64,000 bases of DNA from Streptacidiphilus jeojiense (GTDB lineage Bacteria > Actinomycetota > Actinomycetes > Streptomycetales > Streptomycetaceae), in NCBI RefSeq assembly GCF_000719095.1, contig NZ_JOEH01000004.1, forward strand, positions 496,001-560,000. The letters are read 5' to 3'. Both the position numbers and the translations under genes were made by a program. Positions 50,358-60,815 of the stretch are shown here, piece by piece (positions within the stretch are counted from its first letter, which is position 1; every line of letters starts with the position of its first letter). The notes under the pieces are model-generated. The model saw only the letters and a program-made list of their open reading frames with translations. It did no database searches and was not told the DNA's origin.

Positions 50358-52523
50358 ATGGCCATAGGGATCAGCGAGGACCATCGCCAGCTGCAGGCGG
50401 CCGTGCGGGGCCGGTTGGAGCGGGAGGTTCCGCCGGAGGTCGTGCGTGACGGGTTCGGGGAGCACGGGCGTGCGCCGGTGCGCCATGGTCGGGCGGAGTG
50501 GTGGGACGGGCTGGCCGGGCAGGGGCTGTTGGGGTTGCACCTGCCCGGCGAGTTCGGCGGAGGTGGGGGAGACCTGCTGGACCTGGCCGTGGTCCTGGAG
50601 GAGACGGGCCGTGCGGTGCTGCCGGGCGCCTATCTGCCGACGGTGCTGGCGTCCACCGTGCTTGCCGCCGCCGGCGGGGCGGAGGCCAAGCGGCGGCTGG
50701 CCGCGCTGGCCGAGGGGAGCTGCACCGGGGCGCTGGCGTTGGAACCGGGGGGTCTGCGTGCCGAGCCGGTCACCGGTGGGTGGCGGCTGAGTGGGGACGC
50801 CGGCCCGGTGCTCGGGGGTGACCAGGCGGATCTGCTGCTGCTCGCCGCGGCGCTTGAGGGCGGGGAGTCCGCCTGGTTCGCCGTGGAGGCCGCCGAACCG
50901 GCCGTCCGGCCGCTGCCGGCGCTGGACCTGACCCGGGGCGTGGCGTCCGTCGAGGCCGACGGGCTGCGGGTGGGGGAGGAGCAGCGGCTCGCCGTCGACG
51001 CCGAGCAGGTGGCCGCGCTGGCGTCGGTGGTGCTTGCGGCGGAGGCCTGCGGGATCGCGGGGTGGGCGCTGGACACGGCTGCCGGCCATGCCAGGGTCCG
51101 CGAGCAGTTCGGGCGGCCGATCGGGAAGTTCCAGGCGGTCAAGCACCTCTGCGCCTGGATGCTGGTCCGTGCCGAGGCGGCACGCGCGGCGACCTGGCAG
51201 GCGGCGCGTGAACCGGAGCCCCTGGCCGCGGCGATCGCTGCGGCGCTGGCGCTGGAGGCGGCGTTCGAGAACGCCAAGGACTGTATCCAGGTGCTCGGCG
51301 GAATCGGTTTCACCTGGGAGCATCCGGCGCATCTGCGGTTGCGCCGGGCACTGGCGGTGCGTCAGTTCCTGGGCATCGGGGCCGCGCTGAACGGGCGGGT
51401 GGCTCGGATCGCCGGGGAGCGGGGCCTGCACCGCCCGGCGCTGGAACTGCCGCCCGAGGCCGAGGAGTTCCGTACCGCGCCGCGGGCCGCGGCGGCGGCC
51501 GTGCAGGGGCTGGCGCCGGCCGAGCAGCGCCGCAGGCTGGCCCCGGGCGGCTGGACGGCTCCGCATCTGCCGCCGCCCTACGGGCTGGGGGCGGATGCGC
51601 TGCGGCAGTTGGTGGTCGAGCAGGAGCTGCGGGCGGCGGGGGTGGTGCTTCCGGACCTCACCATCGGCACCTGGGTGATCCCCTCCATCGTCGCCCATGG
51701 CACGCCGGAGCAGCGCGAGCGGTTCGTGATGCCGACGCTCAAGGGTGAACTGACGTGGTGTCAGCTGTTCTCCGAGCCCGAGGCCGGCTCCGATCTCGCC
51801 TCGCTGCGCACTCGGGCCGTCCGGCTGCCGGACGGGTGCTGGCAGGTGGACGGGCAGAAGGTGTGGACGTCGAGTGCGCGCACCGCGGACTTCGGGATCC
51901 TGCTGGCGCGGACCTCGCCGGACCGGCCCAAGCACCAGGGGTTGACCTACTTCCTTGTCGACATGCGGACGACTCCAGGTATCGACATCCGGCCGCTGCG
52001 CGAGCTCACCGGCGACGCGGTCTTCAACGAGGTGTTCCTCGACGGTGTGGTGCTTCCGGCTGACGCGGTGGTGGGCGAGGTCGACGGCGGTTGGCGGGTG
52101 GCCAGGCACACCCTGGGCCATGAGCGGGTGCACATGGCGGACTCCAGTCCGACCGCCGACGCGGTACGGCGGCTGCTGACCCTGCCGGGCGCGGACAGCG
52201 AGCGGAGCACCCGCCTGGGCCGGCTGGTCGCCGTCGAGCACGCGCTGGCCTGCATCGACCTCAGGACGGCGCTGAGCAGCCTGGACGGTCTCGACCCCGG
52301 CCCCGGTGCCAGCGTCCGCAAGCTGCTGTCCGCTCCGCACGCCCAGAACGTGGCCGAGCTGGCGCTGGAGCTGTGCGGTCCGGCGGGCGCGGTGGCGGAG
52401 GGGGTGGGCGGTCAGGCGGCCCGGGCCTTTCTGATGGCGCGCTGCCTGACCATCGCGGGCGGTACCACGCAGGTGCAGCTGAATGTCGTCGCGGAGCGGA
52501 TCCTCGGCCTGCCGAGGGACTGA
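50358..52523 (+). CDS. fadE34: FadE34-type fused double acyl-CoA dehydrogenase
   Basis: A 721-residue protein built of two acyl-CoA dehydrogenase domains. The first, residues 1 to about 355, includes [21 protein letters not shown] and [19 protein letters not shown]. The second, about 375-721, includes [34 protein letters not shown], and the C-terminal [17 protein letters not shown]. This architecture and length match FadE34 (Rv3573c), which introduces a double bond into C24 or C22 steroid side-chain CoA esters with FAD. It heads an operon with ltp1, under a KstR box and a second palindrome. Confidence 0.92.
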   Translation: MAIGISEDHRQLQAAVRGRLEREVPPEVVRDGFGEHGRAPVRHGRAEWWDGLAGQGLLGLHLPGEFGGGGGDLLDLAVVLEETGRAVLPGAYLPTVLASTVLAAAGGAEAKRRLAALAEGSCTGALALEPGGLRAEPVTGGWRLSGDAGPVLGGDQADLLLLAAALEGGESAWFAVEAAEPAVRPLPALDLTRGVASVEADGLRVGEEQRLAVDAEQVAALASVVLAAEACGIAGWALDTAAGHARVREQFGRPIGKFQAVKHLCAWMLVRAEAARAATWQAAREPEPLAAAIAAALALEAAFENAKDCIQVLGGIGFTWEHPAHLRLRRALAVRQFLGIGAALNGRVARIAGERGLHRPALELPPEAEEFRTAPRAAAAAVQGLAPAEQRRRLAPGGWTAPHLPPPYGLGADALRQLVVEQELRAAGVVLPDLTIGTWVIPSIVAHGTPEQRERFVMPTLKGELTWCQLFSEPEAGSDLASLRTRAVRLPDGCWQVDGQKVWTSSARTADFGILLARTSPDRPKHQGLTYFLVDMRTTPGIDIRPLRELTGDAVFNEVFLDGVVLPADAVVGEVDGGWRVARHTLGHERVHMADSSPTADAVRRLLTLPGADSERSTRLGRLVAVEHALACIDLRTALSSLDGLDPGPGASVRKLLSAPHAQNVAELALELCGPAGAVAEGVGGQAARAFLMARCLTIAGGTTQVQLNVVAERILGLPRD

Positions 52524-52573
52524 GCCGCCGCCGGGCGGACGGGAAAGTCACGACCATGGACTGGAGTGGGGCA

Positions 52574-53767
52574 ATGCCTGGAAAGAGCTACCTCGTCGGC
52601 GTCGGCATGACGAACTTCGAGAAGCCGGAGAGCCGGGACTGGCAGTATTGGGACATGGCCCGCGAGGCGGGGCAGGCCGCGCTGGCCGACGCCGGGATCG
52701 ACTACGCGCTGGTCGAACAGGCCCCGGTGGGCTACTGCCAGCAGCAGTCGACGGCGGGCCAGCGCGCCGTCTACGAGCTGGGCCTGACCGGCATCCCGGT
52801 CTACAACGTCAACAACAACTGCGCGACCGGCTCCACGGCGCTGATGATGGCCCGCCAGTTCGTCGCCGGCGGGATCAGCGACTGCGTCCTGGCGCTGGGC
52901 TTCGAGAAGATGAGCCGGGGCGCGCTCGGCGCGGGCGCGGGGGCCGGTGATTTCGCGACCAGTCCGGTGGCCCGGCACTACGGGGTGATGGCGGCCAAGC
53001 ATGGCTTCGCCGCGACGCCGCCGACCGCGCAGATCTTCGGCAACGCCGCCCGGGAGCACATGGAGCGCTACGGCACCACCGCGGAGCAGCTGGCCCTGGT
53101 CGGGGTGAAGAACCACCGCCACTCGGCCGCCAACCCCCGGGCCCAGTTCCGCGACAGCTACACCCTGGAGCAGGTGCTGGCGTCCAGGACCATCCACGAC
53201 CCGCTGACCAAGCTCCAGTGCTCGCCCACCTCGGACGGCGCCGCGGCGGCGGTCGTGGTCTCGGAGCGCTTCGTGGAGCAGCACGGTCTGCAGGACCGCG
53301 CCGTGGAGATCCTGGGCCAGGCGATGACCACCGACACCGAGGCCAGTTTCGGCTCGGGATCGTCCATCGACGTGGTCGGCAAGCCGATGAGCCGGGCCGC
53401 CGCACTGGCGGTGTACCGGCAGTCGGGGCTCGGCATCGAGGACGTGGACGTGGTCGAGCTGCACGACTGCTTCTCCGTCAACGAGCTGCTGACCTACGAG
53501 GCGCTGGGCATGTGCGCGGACGGCGAGAGCGGCAAGCTGGTCGCCGAGGGCGCGACGACCTACGGCGGACGGTGGGTGGTGAATCCGTCCGGGGGCCTGA
53601 TCTCCAAGGGGCATCCGCTGGGCGCCACCGGGCTGGCGCAGTGCGCCGAACTGGTCTGGCAGCTGCGCGGCGAGGCGGGGGAACGCCAGGTCGCGGGCGC
53701 CAGGGTGGGCCTGGCCCACAACATCGGGCTGGGCGGCGCCGCCGTGGTGACCATGCTGCGGCGCTGA
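52574..53767 (+). CDS. ltp1: Ltp1-type SCP-x thiolase-like protein
   Basis: A 397-residue thiolase-fold protein very close to mycobacterial Ltp1: [32 protein letters not shown] with C83, [49 protein letters not shown] with H347, and [12 protein letters not shown] with H382 where classic thiolases have Cys. It acts as thiolase or retro-aldolase on steroid side-chain CoA esters. Two ATGs (52556, 52574) are possible; the second has GGAG at better spacing. The 50-bp gap places it in the fadE34 operon. Confidence 0.92.
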   Translation: MPGKSYLVGVGMTNFEKPESRDWQYWDMAREAGQAALADAGIDYALVEQAPVGYCQQQSTAGQRAVYELGLTGIPVYNVNNNCATGSTALMMARQFVAGGISDCVLALGFEKMSRGALGAGAGAGDFATSPVARHYGVMAAKHGFAATPPTAQIFGNAAREHMERYGTTAEQLALVGVKNHRHSAANPRAQFRDSYTLEQVLASRTIHDPLTKLQCSPTSDGAAAAVVVSERFVEQHGLQDRAVEILGQAMTTDTEASFGSGSSIDVVGKPMSRAAALAVYRQSGLGIEDVDVVELHDCFSVNELLTYEALGMCADGESGKLVAEGATTYGGRWVVNPSGGLISKGHPLGATGLAQCAELVWQLRGEAGERQVAGARVGLAHNIGLGGAAVVTMLRR

Positions 53768-53850
53768 CCTGCCGACGGCCTGCCGAGGGCGGGCCGACGG
53801 CCGGTCAGGTGGCTCGGGGGAGTTCTCAAGGGCCCCGCGATGCGTTATAC

Positions 53851-53865
53851 CTGACGGTGAGTCAG
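53851..53865. promoter_or_regulatory. CTGACGG-N3-GTCAG palindrome upstream of the MaoC gene
   Basis: CTGACGGTGAGTCAG, separated by one base from the KstR box that follows, the same pairing as at 50278-50308 but in reverse order. Confidence 0.68.
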
Positions 53866-53866
53866 A

Positions 53867-53880
53867 TGAAACACGTTCTA
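53867..53880. promoter_or_regulatory. KstR box upstream of the MaoC/ADH/SDR operon
   Basis: TGAAACACGTTCTA is a full match to TNNAACNNGTTNNA. It lies 164 bp before the MaoC start, which implies a long leader (53881-54043) in which I see no other element. Confidence 0.85.
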
Positions 53881-54043
53881 CTAAGGTGCCAGCAGGGGTT
53901 CCAGCGGGAGCCCCACCACCAGACCCGCGGGTGCGGCCGTCCCACGGAGCCGTGGCCCGCGCAGAGCGGCCCCGACGCGTACGACGGTGCGGACGGACGC
54001 GTCGGGGTCCACCAGACGGCACGACACGAGGAGAGCAGGACCG

Positions 54044-54907
54044 ATGCCCATCGACGCCGCCACGGCACTCGCGGCCCCGCCGCGCACCACCGACCTGGCC
54101 TGGGAGGCCAAGGACGTCCTGCTCTACCACCTGGGCGTCGGCGCCGGGGCCCAGCGCCCGGCCACCGACCCGGACGAGCTGCGCTACACCTACGAGAAGG
54201 ACCTCCAGGTGCTGCCCAGCTTCGTCACCGTGGCCGGCGGCGGACTGGCCAAGGCGGGTGCCTTCACCCTGCCGGGGCTGGACATCAACCTCGCCCAGGT
54301 GCTGCACGGCGGCCAGCGGATCGAGCTGCACCGGCCGGTCCCGGCCGAGGGCCGGGCCGTCCTCACCAGCAGCCTCGCCGCGGCGTACGACAAGGGCAAG
54401 GCGGCGGTGCTGGTGATGCGCGGCGAGGCCGCCGACGAGGCGGGTCCGCTGTGGACCACCGACACCGAGATCTTCGTCCGCGGCGAGGGCGGCTTCGGCG
54501 GGGAGCGCGGCGAGAGCAACCGGATCGCGCTGCCCGAGCGGGCGCCCGAGTGGGAGCGCGAGGTCCCGGTCCGCCACGACCAGGCACTGCTCTACCGGCT
54601 CTCCGGCGACTGGAACCCGCTGCACGCCGACCCCGACTTCGCCAAGCTGGCCGGCTTCGACCGCCCCATCCTGCACGGGCTCTGCTCGTACGGGACCACC
54701 CTGAAGGCCGTCGTGGACACCGTCCTCGGCGGCGACGCGAGCCGCGTCCTCAGCTACAGCACCCGCTTCGCCGGGATCTTCTTCCCCGGCGAGACGCTCC
54801 GGATCCGGGTCTGGGACGAGGGCGGCAGCAGGCTCCTGGTCTCCGCGACCTCGGTGGACCGCGCCGACGCGCCGGTCCTCGCCGACACCGTCATCACCTA
54901 CCACTGA
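54044..54907 (+). CDS. MaoC-family enoyl-CoA hydratase 2 (Hsd4B/ChsH3-like)
   Basis: A 287-residue double hot-dog hydratase. The N-terminal half (RYTYEKDLQVLPSFVTVAGG) binds the acyl chain. The C-terminal half holds the hydratase-2 motif GD189-W-N191-P-L-H194-ADPDFAKLAGFDRPILHG. It hydrates the double bond made by FadE34 to an (R)-3-hydroxyacyl-CoA. The ATG at 54044 follows GAGGAG. It is the first gene of a three-gene operon with an alcohol dehydrogenase and an SDR dehydrogenase; the SDR next in the pathway matches Hsd4A, so this is the Hsd4B partner. Confidence 0.9.
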   Translation: MPIDAATALAAPPRTTDLAWEAKDVLLYHLGVGAGAQRPATDPDELRYTYEKDLQVLPSFVTVAGGGLAKAGAFTLPGLDINLAQVLHGGQRIELHRPVPAEGRAVLTSSLAAAYDKGKAAVLVMRGEAADEAGPLWTTDTEIFVRGEGGFGGERGESNRIALPERAPEWEREVPVRHDQALLYRLSGDWNPLHADPDFAKLAGFDRPILHGLCSYGTTLKAVVDTVLGGDASRVLSYSTRFAGIFFPGETLRIRVWDEGGSRLLVSATSVDRADAPVLADTVITYH

Positions 54908-54984
54908 GCGCCGGCACCGAGCGCCCAGCACCGAGAACCGACCCACCGACCCACCCGATCCGCACCAGCCACAGGGGAGCAGCC

Positions 54985-56061
54985 ATGCGCGCAGCAGTCC
55001 TGCACGAGACAGGTCAGGAGAAGCTCGAGGTCCACGAGGGGGTCACCCTTCCCGAGGTGGGCCCCGGCAAGGTCAAGGTCCGGCTGCGGGCGGCCAGCCT
55101 GTGCCACTCCGACCTGTCCGCGATGAGCGGCGTGCTGCCGCAGCCCGCCCCCTTCGTGCCGGGCCACGAGGGCGCCGGCGAGGTGACCGAGGTCGGCGAG
55201 GGCGTCGAGGGGCTGGCCGTCGGCGACCATGTCGTCGTCTGCTGGATGCCGCCCTGCGGCAGGTGTCCCAGCTGCGTCCGGGGCGAGGGCAACCTGTGCC
55301 TGGCCGGCTTCGCCAACATGGGCAGCCCCAACTACCACCACGACGGCACCGACATCTTCGGCTTCTCCGGCACCGGGACCTTCGCCGAGGAGAGCGTGGT
55401 GGCGGCCGGCTGCGCGGTGAAGCTGCCGGACGACGTGCCGTTCGAGGTCGGCGCGCTGATCGGCTGCGGGGTGACCACCGGCGTGGGCGCGGCGATCCAC
55501 ACCGCGAAGGTCGAACCGGGCTCCTCGGTGGTGGTGATCGGCTGCGGCGGGGTGGGCATCGCCGCCATCCAGGGCGCCAGAGTGGCCGGCGCCGCGCAGA
55601 TCGTCGCGGTGGACCCGGTCGCCGGCCGCCGGGAGTGGGCGCTGCGCTTCGGCGCGACCGAGGCGGTGGCACCCGAGGGACTGGCCGAGGTGCAGCAGCG
55701 GCTGACCGGCGGCGAGGGCTTCGACTACGCCTTCGAGGTCGTCGGCCGCTCGTCCACGGTCAGGGCGGCGTACGACGCGGTACGGCGCGGCGGCGCGCTG
55801 GTGGTGGTCGGCGCGGGGGCCATGGACGACATGGTGCAGTTCAACATGTTCGAGCTGTTCTTCAACGAGAAGCGCATCCTGCCCTCGCTCTACGGCGGCA
55901 CCGACGTGCTCCGCGGCTACCGCACCGTCATCGACCTGTGGCGGGCTGGACGGCTGGACCTGGAGGGCATGGTGACCCACCACGTCCGGCTGGAGGGGAT
56001 CAACGACGCGGTGCAGCAGATGCGCAGCGGCGAGGCCCTCCGCACCGTCATCGACCTCTGA
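54985..56061 (+). CDS. Zinc-dependent alcohol dehydrogenase
   Basis: A 358-residue medium-chain dehydrogenase. Catalytic zinc ligands include C40 and H61-E62 (VPGHEGAGEV). The structural zinc site is C91, C94, C97, C105 (PPCGRCPSCVRGEGNLC). The Rossmann motif is VVVIGCGGVGIAAIQGA near 176-192. With CYP125 and the aldehyde dehydrogenase it could oxidise the C26 steroid alcohol. The ATG follows CAGGGGAG. It lies 77 bp after the MaoC gene in the KstR-type operon. Confidence 0.88.
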   Translation: MRAAVLHETGQEKLEVHEGVTLPEVGPGKVKVRLRAASLCHSDLSAMSGVLPQPAPFVPGHEGAGEVTEVGEGVEGLAVGDHVVVCWMPPCGRCPSCVRGEGNLCLAGFANMGSPNYHHDGTDIFGFSGTGTFAEESVVAAGCAVKLPDDVPFEVGALIGCGVTTGVGAAIHTAKVEPGSSVVVIGCGGVGIAAIQGARVAGAAQIVAVDPVAGRREWALRFGATEAVAPEGLAEVQQRLTGGEGFDYAFEVVGRSSTVRAAYDAVRRGGALVVVGAGAMDDMVQFNMFELFFNEKRILPSLYGGTDVLRGYRTVIDLWRAGRLDLEGMVTHHVRLEGINDAVQQMRSGEALRTVIDL

Positions 56062-56110
56062 GACCCCAGACCTTGATACCCCCAGACCCCGGCGAAGGAG
56101 TCACCCCGGT

Positions 56111-57055
56111 ATGAGCACCTCTCTCTCCGGCAGGACCGCGATCGTCACCGGTGCGGGCCGCGGCCTCGGCCGCGCCGAGGCGCTGGAACTGGCCAGGCTC
56201 GGCGCCAATGTGGTCGTCAACGACTTCGGCGCGCCCGGCCGGGACGGCAGCGGCGGGGCCTCGGCCGCCCCGGCGGACCAGACCGTCGCGGAGATCGTCG
56301 CCGAAGGCGGCCGGGCGGTGGCCCACTACGGCGACGTCGCCGACCTGGACGCCGCCCGCGCCCTGGTCGACCTGGCCGTGGACACCTACGGGCAGCTCGA
56401 CATCCTGGTCAACAACGCCGGCATCCTGCGCGACCGGATGGTCTTCTCGATGACCGAGGAGGAGTGGGACTCGGTCGTCCACGTCCACCTCAAGGGCCAC
56501 TTCGCGACGACCCGCTTCGCCGCCGCGCACTGGCGCGAGCGCTCCAAGGCCGCGGGCGGGCCGGTGTACGGACGGATCGTCAACACCTCCTCGGAGGCGT
56601 TCGTGGCCGGCTCGGCCGGGCAGCCCAACTACGCCGCCGCCAAGGGCGGCATCGTCGGGCTGACGATGAGCTGCGCCTCGGCGCTGGCCCGCTACGGGGT
56701 GACGTCCAATGTGATCTGCCCGAGGGCGCGCACCCGGATGACCGACGACGTGTTCGTGGGATCGATGGGCGCTCCCGAGCAGGGGTTGGACCCGCTGGCG
56801 CCGGAGCATGTGTCACCGCTGGTCGGCTATCTGGCCTCGCCCGCCGCCGAGCGGGTCAACGGCCAGCTGTTCGTGGTGCACGGCGGGATGGTCGCGATCC
56901 TGGGACAGCCGCCGGTGCTGGCGAAGTTCGACACCGCCAAGGACCAGTTCACCCCGGCCGAGCTGGACGATCTGCTCAGCCCCTTCTACCAGGGGCGCAC
57001 CCCGGGCGACGGCTACGCCAACCTCGCCGTCCTGGGCCTGCGGCACGGGAGTTGA
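56111..57055 (+). CDS. hsd4A: Hsd4A/ChsB1-type (R)-3-hydroxyacyl-CoA dehydrogenase
   Basis: A 314-residue SDR that follows mycobacterial Hsd4A/ChsB1 along its length. The cofactor loop is TGAGRGLG (13-20), then VVVNDFG, NNAGILRDRMVFSMTEEEWD, the Ser in NTSSEAF (160-161), Y174 and K178 in QPNYAAAKGG, and NVICPRARTRMT. The C-terminal extension (DPLAPEHVSPLVGYLASPAA through LSPFYQGRTPG) is the multifunctional-enzyme-type tail. It oxidises the hydroxyacyl-CoA made by the MaoC hydratase, feeding FadA5. It ends the operon. Confidence 0.9.
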   Translation: MSTSLSGRTAIVTGAGRGLGRAEALELARLGANVVVNDFGAPGRDGSGGASAAPADQTVAEIVAEGGRAVAHYGDVADLDAARALVDLAVDTYGQLDILVNNAGILRDRMVFSMTEEEWDSVVHVHLKGHFATTRFAAAHWRERSKAAGGPVYGRIVNTSSEAFVAGSAGQPNYAAAKGGIVGLTMSCASALARYGVTSNVICPRARTRMTDDVFVGSMGAPEQGLDPLAPEHVSPLVGYLASPAAERVNGQLFVVHGGMVAILGQPPVLAKFDTAKDQFTPAELDDLLSPFYQGRTPGDGYANLAVLGLRHGS

Positions 57056-57136
57056 CGGACCGTCGGGTACTACCGGGAGGTCGGGTACTGGCGGCCGCCG
57101 TTCCGCAGGGGTCGTGTCCTGCGGAACGGCGGCAGG

Positions 57137-57325
57137 TCAGTCGGCCACCGTCCCGTTGTGCAGCACCCGGCGGTGCCGGCCGTGGCCGGCCGGTTCACGC
57201 CGGCCCTCCACGTCGTCGTCGGCCACCGAGCCGCGGTGCTTGCCCGCGGTGTCGAACCGGTCGTGCGTGTCCCCCGGAGCAGCGTCCAGGCGGTTCTCAG
57301 TGATGTCTGTGAGGGCATCTGACAT
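57137..57325 (-). CDS. Small hydrophilic protein, unknown
   Basis: A 62-residue frame, rich in Asp, His, Arg and Gly (GKHRGSVADDDVEGRREPAGHGRHRRV). Small proteins with GKHRG and HGRHRR patches occur in streptomycetes with no known role. GGAGAG lies 11 bp before the ATG. Coding bias supports it modestly. It is convergent with hsd4A. The 187-bp gap upstream (57326-57512) contains no clear feature. Confidence 0.5.
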   Translation of the reverse strand: MSDALTDITENRLDAAPGDTHDRFDTAGKHRGSVADDDVEGRREPAGHGRHRRVLHNGTVAD

Positions 57326-57512
57326 GAGAAGTCGTCTCTCCGTTGTGTGAGCTTCAATGCCTTTGTTGCGTCATCTGTCGTGATCACCCTATGCAATGCA
57401 CCCTGCTCGGGTCCTGTCGGGTCTGTAACAAAGCGTCCACGATCGGTACTCGCCGGTACGTTCCCTCGGGCACGGATCCGGGTGCGGATCCGCATCTGCA
57501 TCACGGGTGCGG

Positions 57513-59666
57513 TCAGGTCGGGCGCCCGGTCCGCAGGAAGCCTGCCAGCAGTTCGTGCAGCACCGGAGCGCCGTCCTCCGCCAGCACCTCGTGGCCCGCC
57601 CCCGCGGCCTCCACATAGCGGAAGTCGGCACCCTCGGTGTGGCCCATCCGCAGCAGTTCCTGACGCAGCGTGCGCGACTGCGTCACCGGCACCACCTCGT
57701 CCCGGTCGCCGTGCACCACCAGCAGTGGCGCGGCCAGCCGGTGGCACACCCGCAGGACGTCCCGGGCGCCGCTGCCGTCCTCCGGTTCGTGCGCCCCGCC
57801 GAGACGCTGCGTCAGCGCCCGGACGGCGGGGCCGGCCTCGGCCAGCAGCCGCGGACCGGACAGGAACGGTGCGACCACCGCGCAGCGGGCGATCTGCTCC
57901 GGCGCCGAACAGGCGGCCAGCAGGGCCAGGAACGCCCCGTAGCTGACCCCGAACAGTGACGCCGGCTCAAGTCCCAGCGCCGCCCGCTGGCCGCTCACCG
58001 ACGACAGCAGCGCCAGCACGTCGTCCAGGTCGGGACCGCCCCAGGCGTTCTGCAGCGCCTGCGCGTACTCGACGCCGTAGCCGGTGCTGCCGCGCTGGTT
58101 GACCGCGACCACGGCCAGGCCCTCGCCGGCCATCCGCTGCAGCGCCGGATCGAACTCCAGCCGCCAGGCGTCCGCCGGACCCCCGTGCAGCGCGACCACC
58201 AGGTGCTGCGCCGTCAGCCAGGTGTCCCCGCCGTAGACCACGGCCTCCATCGGACCGACCGCTCCGGCCAGTTCCACGGTGCGGGCGCCGTGCCAGCGGC
58301 CGCCGTCGCCCGGCGCAGCACTGCCGTCCAGCCGCCAGCCGGACGCCGTGCCGGCCCGGCTCTCGCGGAGCGCCCGGGGCGACGGGAGTATCCGGATGAC
58401 GCTGCCCATCCCGGCGGCGCCGCCCTGCAGCGGGGCAAGTCGCAGCGGCATCGTCGGCACCGGCTCCTCGGCCTCCGGCGGACCCTCCAGCAGCCGGTCC
58501 ACCTGCACGGTGGCGATGCCCGCCGGATGGTCCGGGGAGGAGTAGGGCAGCCGCAGCCCGGCCGCCGACCAGTGGCCCACGCCGCCCAGCCGCCCCGCCG
58601 GCACCGGCAGCGTCTCCAGCTGCCCGGACGAGGGCCGCCAGGTCGCCAGTGTGGAGCCGGCCCCCCAGTCGCCCTGCAGGGCCACCCGCTGCTCGGCCGC
58701 CGGAAGCCCGGCCCGGCCCGGTTCGATCGCCACCGGCCGCAGGAACTCCCTGGTCCGGTGCAGGCAGTCGGGGAAGCGCAGCGGTTCGTCGCCGCCGAGG
58801 ACGCCCCAGCCCAGGCGGTCCTGTCCCGGGGCGTCGCTGCGCACCAGGATCAGCCCGCTCGCCGGGTCCGCGGCGACCAGGCGGTCGTTGCTGCCGGGGG
58901 CCAGCTCCAGGAAGGGGCTGACCGACCCGGTGGCCAGGTCCAGCACCACCGTCCGCACCGAGGGCACGGTGGGTCCCCCGGTGGCGCCGGGCACCAGATG
59001 GTCCAGGGCCAGCATCCGGCCGCCCCGGTCCAGCCAGACCCCGCCGCCGGACATCCCGGCGAACTCCGCGACCTGCTGCGGCTGCACCCCGCCGTCGGCG
59101 CTCACCAGCCAGACCGAGGTCACCGCGCGGCCGTCGCTGCCCAGCGCCACCGCGACCGGCGCGCCGGGTTCGGGCGAGGGCATCGCCATCAGCCGCAGCC
59201 CGGGCAGCCGCAGCATGCCCACGAAGGTCTCCCGCACCGAGGCGGGGGTGCGCACCACCAGGTCGTACCGGTCGCCCTGGAACCGGCAGACCAGTACCCG
59301 GCCGTCGGGCAGCGAGACCAGCTGCGAGCGCAGGCTCTCCGGAGCCGCGCCCGGTGCCTGCGGCAGCGCGACCGGTATGGCCCCGCCACGCTCGGCGCCA
59401 CCGGGGTCCGTCCCCCCGGCGGCGACCGGGCCGCCGAGGCTGCCGAGACCGCCCACGATCAGACCGCCGACGACCTGCTCCGCGGACTCCTCGTTCGCGG
59501 CCGTGTCCAGCCGCCAGCTCTCCACGTACCAGCCGCCCTCGCCCGAGGACGCCATACAGGCCGCGTAGCCGCCGCCGGCCGAGAACGTGAAGCCGACCCG
59601 GCGCAGCGCGGGCGCCGCCCTGGTGTGCGGGAAGGAGCCGACGAGAGTGAGAGGTGTCGCAGTCAT
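57513..59666 (-). CDS. S9-family (prolyl oligopeptidase-type) serine peptidase
   Basis: A 717-residue cytosolic enzyme. The first 460 residues form a beta-propeller (WD-like strands such as GVWLDRGGRMLALDHL). The C-terminal alpha/beta-hydrolase has the oxyanion HGGP (near 501-504), the nucleophile S575 in GVSYGAF, D656 in HGDRDEVVP and H692 in GAGHEV. This is the S9C acylaminoacyl-peptidase layout. It would release N-terminal residues or dipeptides from short peptides. It is divergent from the nif3-type gene across 258 bp, where I see nothing beyond likely promoters. Confidence 0.9.
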   Translation of the reverse strand: MTATPLTLVGSFPHTRAAPALRRVGFTFSAGGGYAACMASSGEGGWYVESWRLDTAANEESAEQVVGGLIVGGLGSLGGPVAAGGTDPGGAERGGAIPVALPQAPGAAPESLRSQLVSLPDGRVLVCRFQGDRYDLVVRTPASVRETFVGMLRLPGLRLMAMPSPEPGAPVAVALGSDGRAVTSVWLVSADGGVQPQQVAEFAGMSGGGVWLDRGGRMLALDHLVPGATGGPTVPSVRTVVLDLATGSVSPFLELAPGSNDRLVAADPASGLILVRSDAPGQDRLGWGVLGGDEPLRFPDCLHRTREFLRPVAIEPGRAGLPAAEQRVALQGDWGAGSTLATWRPSSGQLETLPVPAGRLGGVGHWSAAGLRLPYSSPDHPAGIATVQVDRLLEGPPEAEEPVPTMPLRLAPLQGGAAGMGSVIRILPSPRALRESRAGTASGWRLDGSAAPGDGGRWHGARTVELAGAVGPMEAVVYGGDTWLTAQHLVVALHGGPADAWRLEFDPALQRMAGEGLAVVAVNQRGSTGYGVEYAQALQNAWGGPDLDDVLALLSSVSGQRAALGLEPASLFGVSYGAFLALLAACSAPEQIARCAVVAPFLSGPRLLAEAGPAVRALTQRLGGAHEPEDGSGARDVLRVCHRLAAPLLVVHGDRDEVVPVTQSRTLRQELLRMGHTEGADFRYVEAAGAGHEVLAEDGAPVLHELLAGFLRTGRPT

Positions 59667-59924
59667 GGGAGGTCACCAACCAGGTGTCATGGGGGTCGGA
59701 CCCGAACGGCTCCCCGCCGCGGGTCCGCAGCCGGGACCAACCGAGCGTTGCCGCCCCCGCCGCACCACAGACGCTACTTACGCCACCCCCCGCACCCGAA
59801 CGGATCGATGCCCCTTCACTCATAAGGGTGAGCCCGTGGATGACCGGGGCCACCGGTGTCCGGGCGGCGGGGGACCACCCGGCAGGAGGGCGGCGGGCGC
59901 CGGGCCTGCGTGTAATCTCGACGG

Positions 59925-60764
59925 GTGCCGATCCTTTCCGACGTCCTCAGCGTGTTCGACGAGCTCTACCCGCCCGCCAGGGCGGAGTCCTGGGACGCGG
60001 TCGGGCTGGTCTGCGGGGATCCGGACGCCGAGGTGGGCCGGGTGATGTTCGCCGTGGACCCGGTCGCCGCAGTGGTCGACGAGGCCGTGGAGTGGGGCGC
60101 CGACCTGCTGGTCACCCACCATCCGCTGTACCTCCGCGGGGTCACCTCGGTCGCCGCCACCGGCTTCAAGGGCCGCGTCGTGCACACCCTGATCAGGCAC
60201 GGCGTCGGCCTGCTCACCGCCCACACCAACGCCGACTCCGCCGACCCGGGCGTCTCCGACGCCCTCGCCGAAGCGGTCGGCCTGCGGGTGACCGGACCGC
60301 TGATCCCCGACCCGACCGACCCGGCCGGCCGCCGGGGCACCGGACGGATCGGCGAGCTGCCCGCCCCGGAACCCCTCGCCGCCTTCGCCGCCCGGGTCGC
60401 CGCCGGACTCCCGGCCACTGTGCAGGGCGTCCGCACCGCGGGCGACCCGGACGCGCCGGTGCGCCGGGTGGCCGTCTGCGGCGGCTCCGGCGACTCCTTC
60501 TTCGACGCGGTCCGCGCGGCCGGTGTCGACGCCTACCTGACCGCCGACCTGCGGCACCACCCGGTCTCCGAGGCCCGCGAAGCCAGCCCGCTGGCCCTGC
60601 TGGACGCGGCCCACTGGGCCACCGAGTGGCCCTGGCTGCGCAGTGCCGAACGCGAGCTGCTGGCGGCCGCCGGCAAGCACGGCTGGACCCTCGACACCCG
60701 GGTGTCCACGCAGGTCACCGACGCCTGGACGCTGCACACGCCGATGCTGGCCGCCGCCCCGTAA
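59925..60764 (+). CDS. Nif3-like dinuclear metal centre protein
   Basis: A 279-residue member of the Nif3/YbgI/YqfO family. Metal ligands are H65-H66 (VTHHPLYLRG), H100-T-N-x-D104 and a C-terminal HHP (TADLRHHPVSEA). The proteins form hexameric toroids with a di-metal site; a GTP cyclohydrolase-like role has been proposed but is unproven. The GTG start follows a weak ribosome site. It heads the trio Nif3 / C4 zinc ribbon / RNase HI-CobC that is conserved across actinobacteria (Rv2230c-Rv2228c). Confidence 0.92.
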   Translation: MPILSDVLSVFDELYPPARAESWDAVGLVCGDPDAEVGRVMFAVDPVAAVVDEAVEWGADLLVTHHPLYLRGVTSVAATGFKGRVVHTLIRHGVGLLTAHTNADSADPGVSDALAEAVGLRVTGPLIPDPTDPAGRRGTGRIGELPAPEPLAAFAARVAAGLPATVQGVRTAGDPDAPVRRVAVCGGSGDSFFDAVRAAGVDAYLTADLRHHPVSEAREASPLALLDAAHWATEWPWLRSAERELLAAAGKHGWTLDTRVSTQVTDAWTLHTPMLAAAP

Positions 60765-60815
60765 CAGCCACGCAAGCCCCCTGACCGACCGACGCACCAC
60801 CCCGAGGAGCACCCC

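Noticed and set aside
57052..57066. TTGACGGACCGTCGG as a further copy of the second operator motif
   Set aside because: Both ends deviate and it spans the hsd4A stop codon, with no gene promoter adjacent on either strand.
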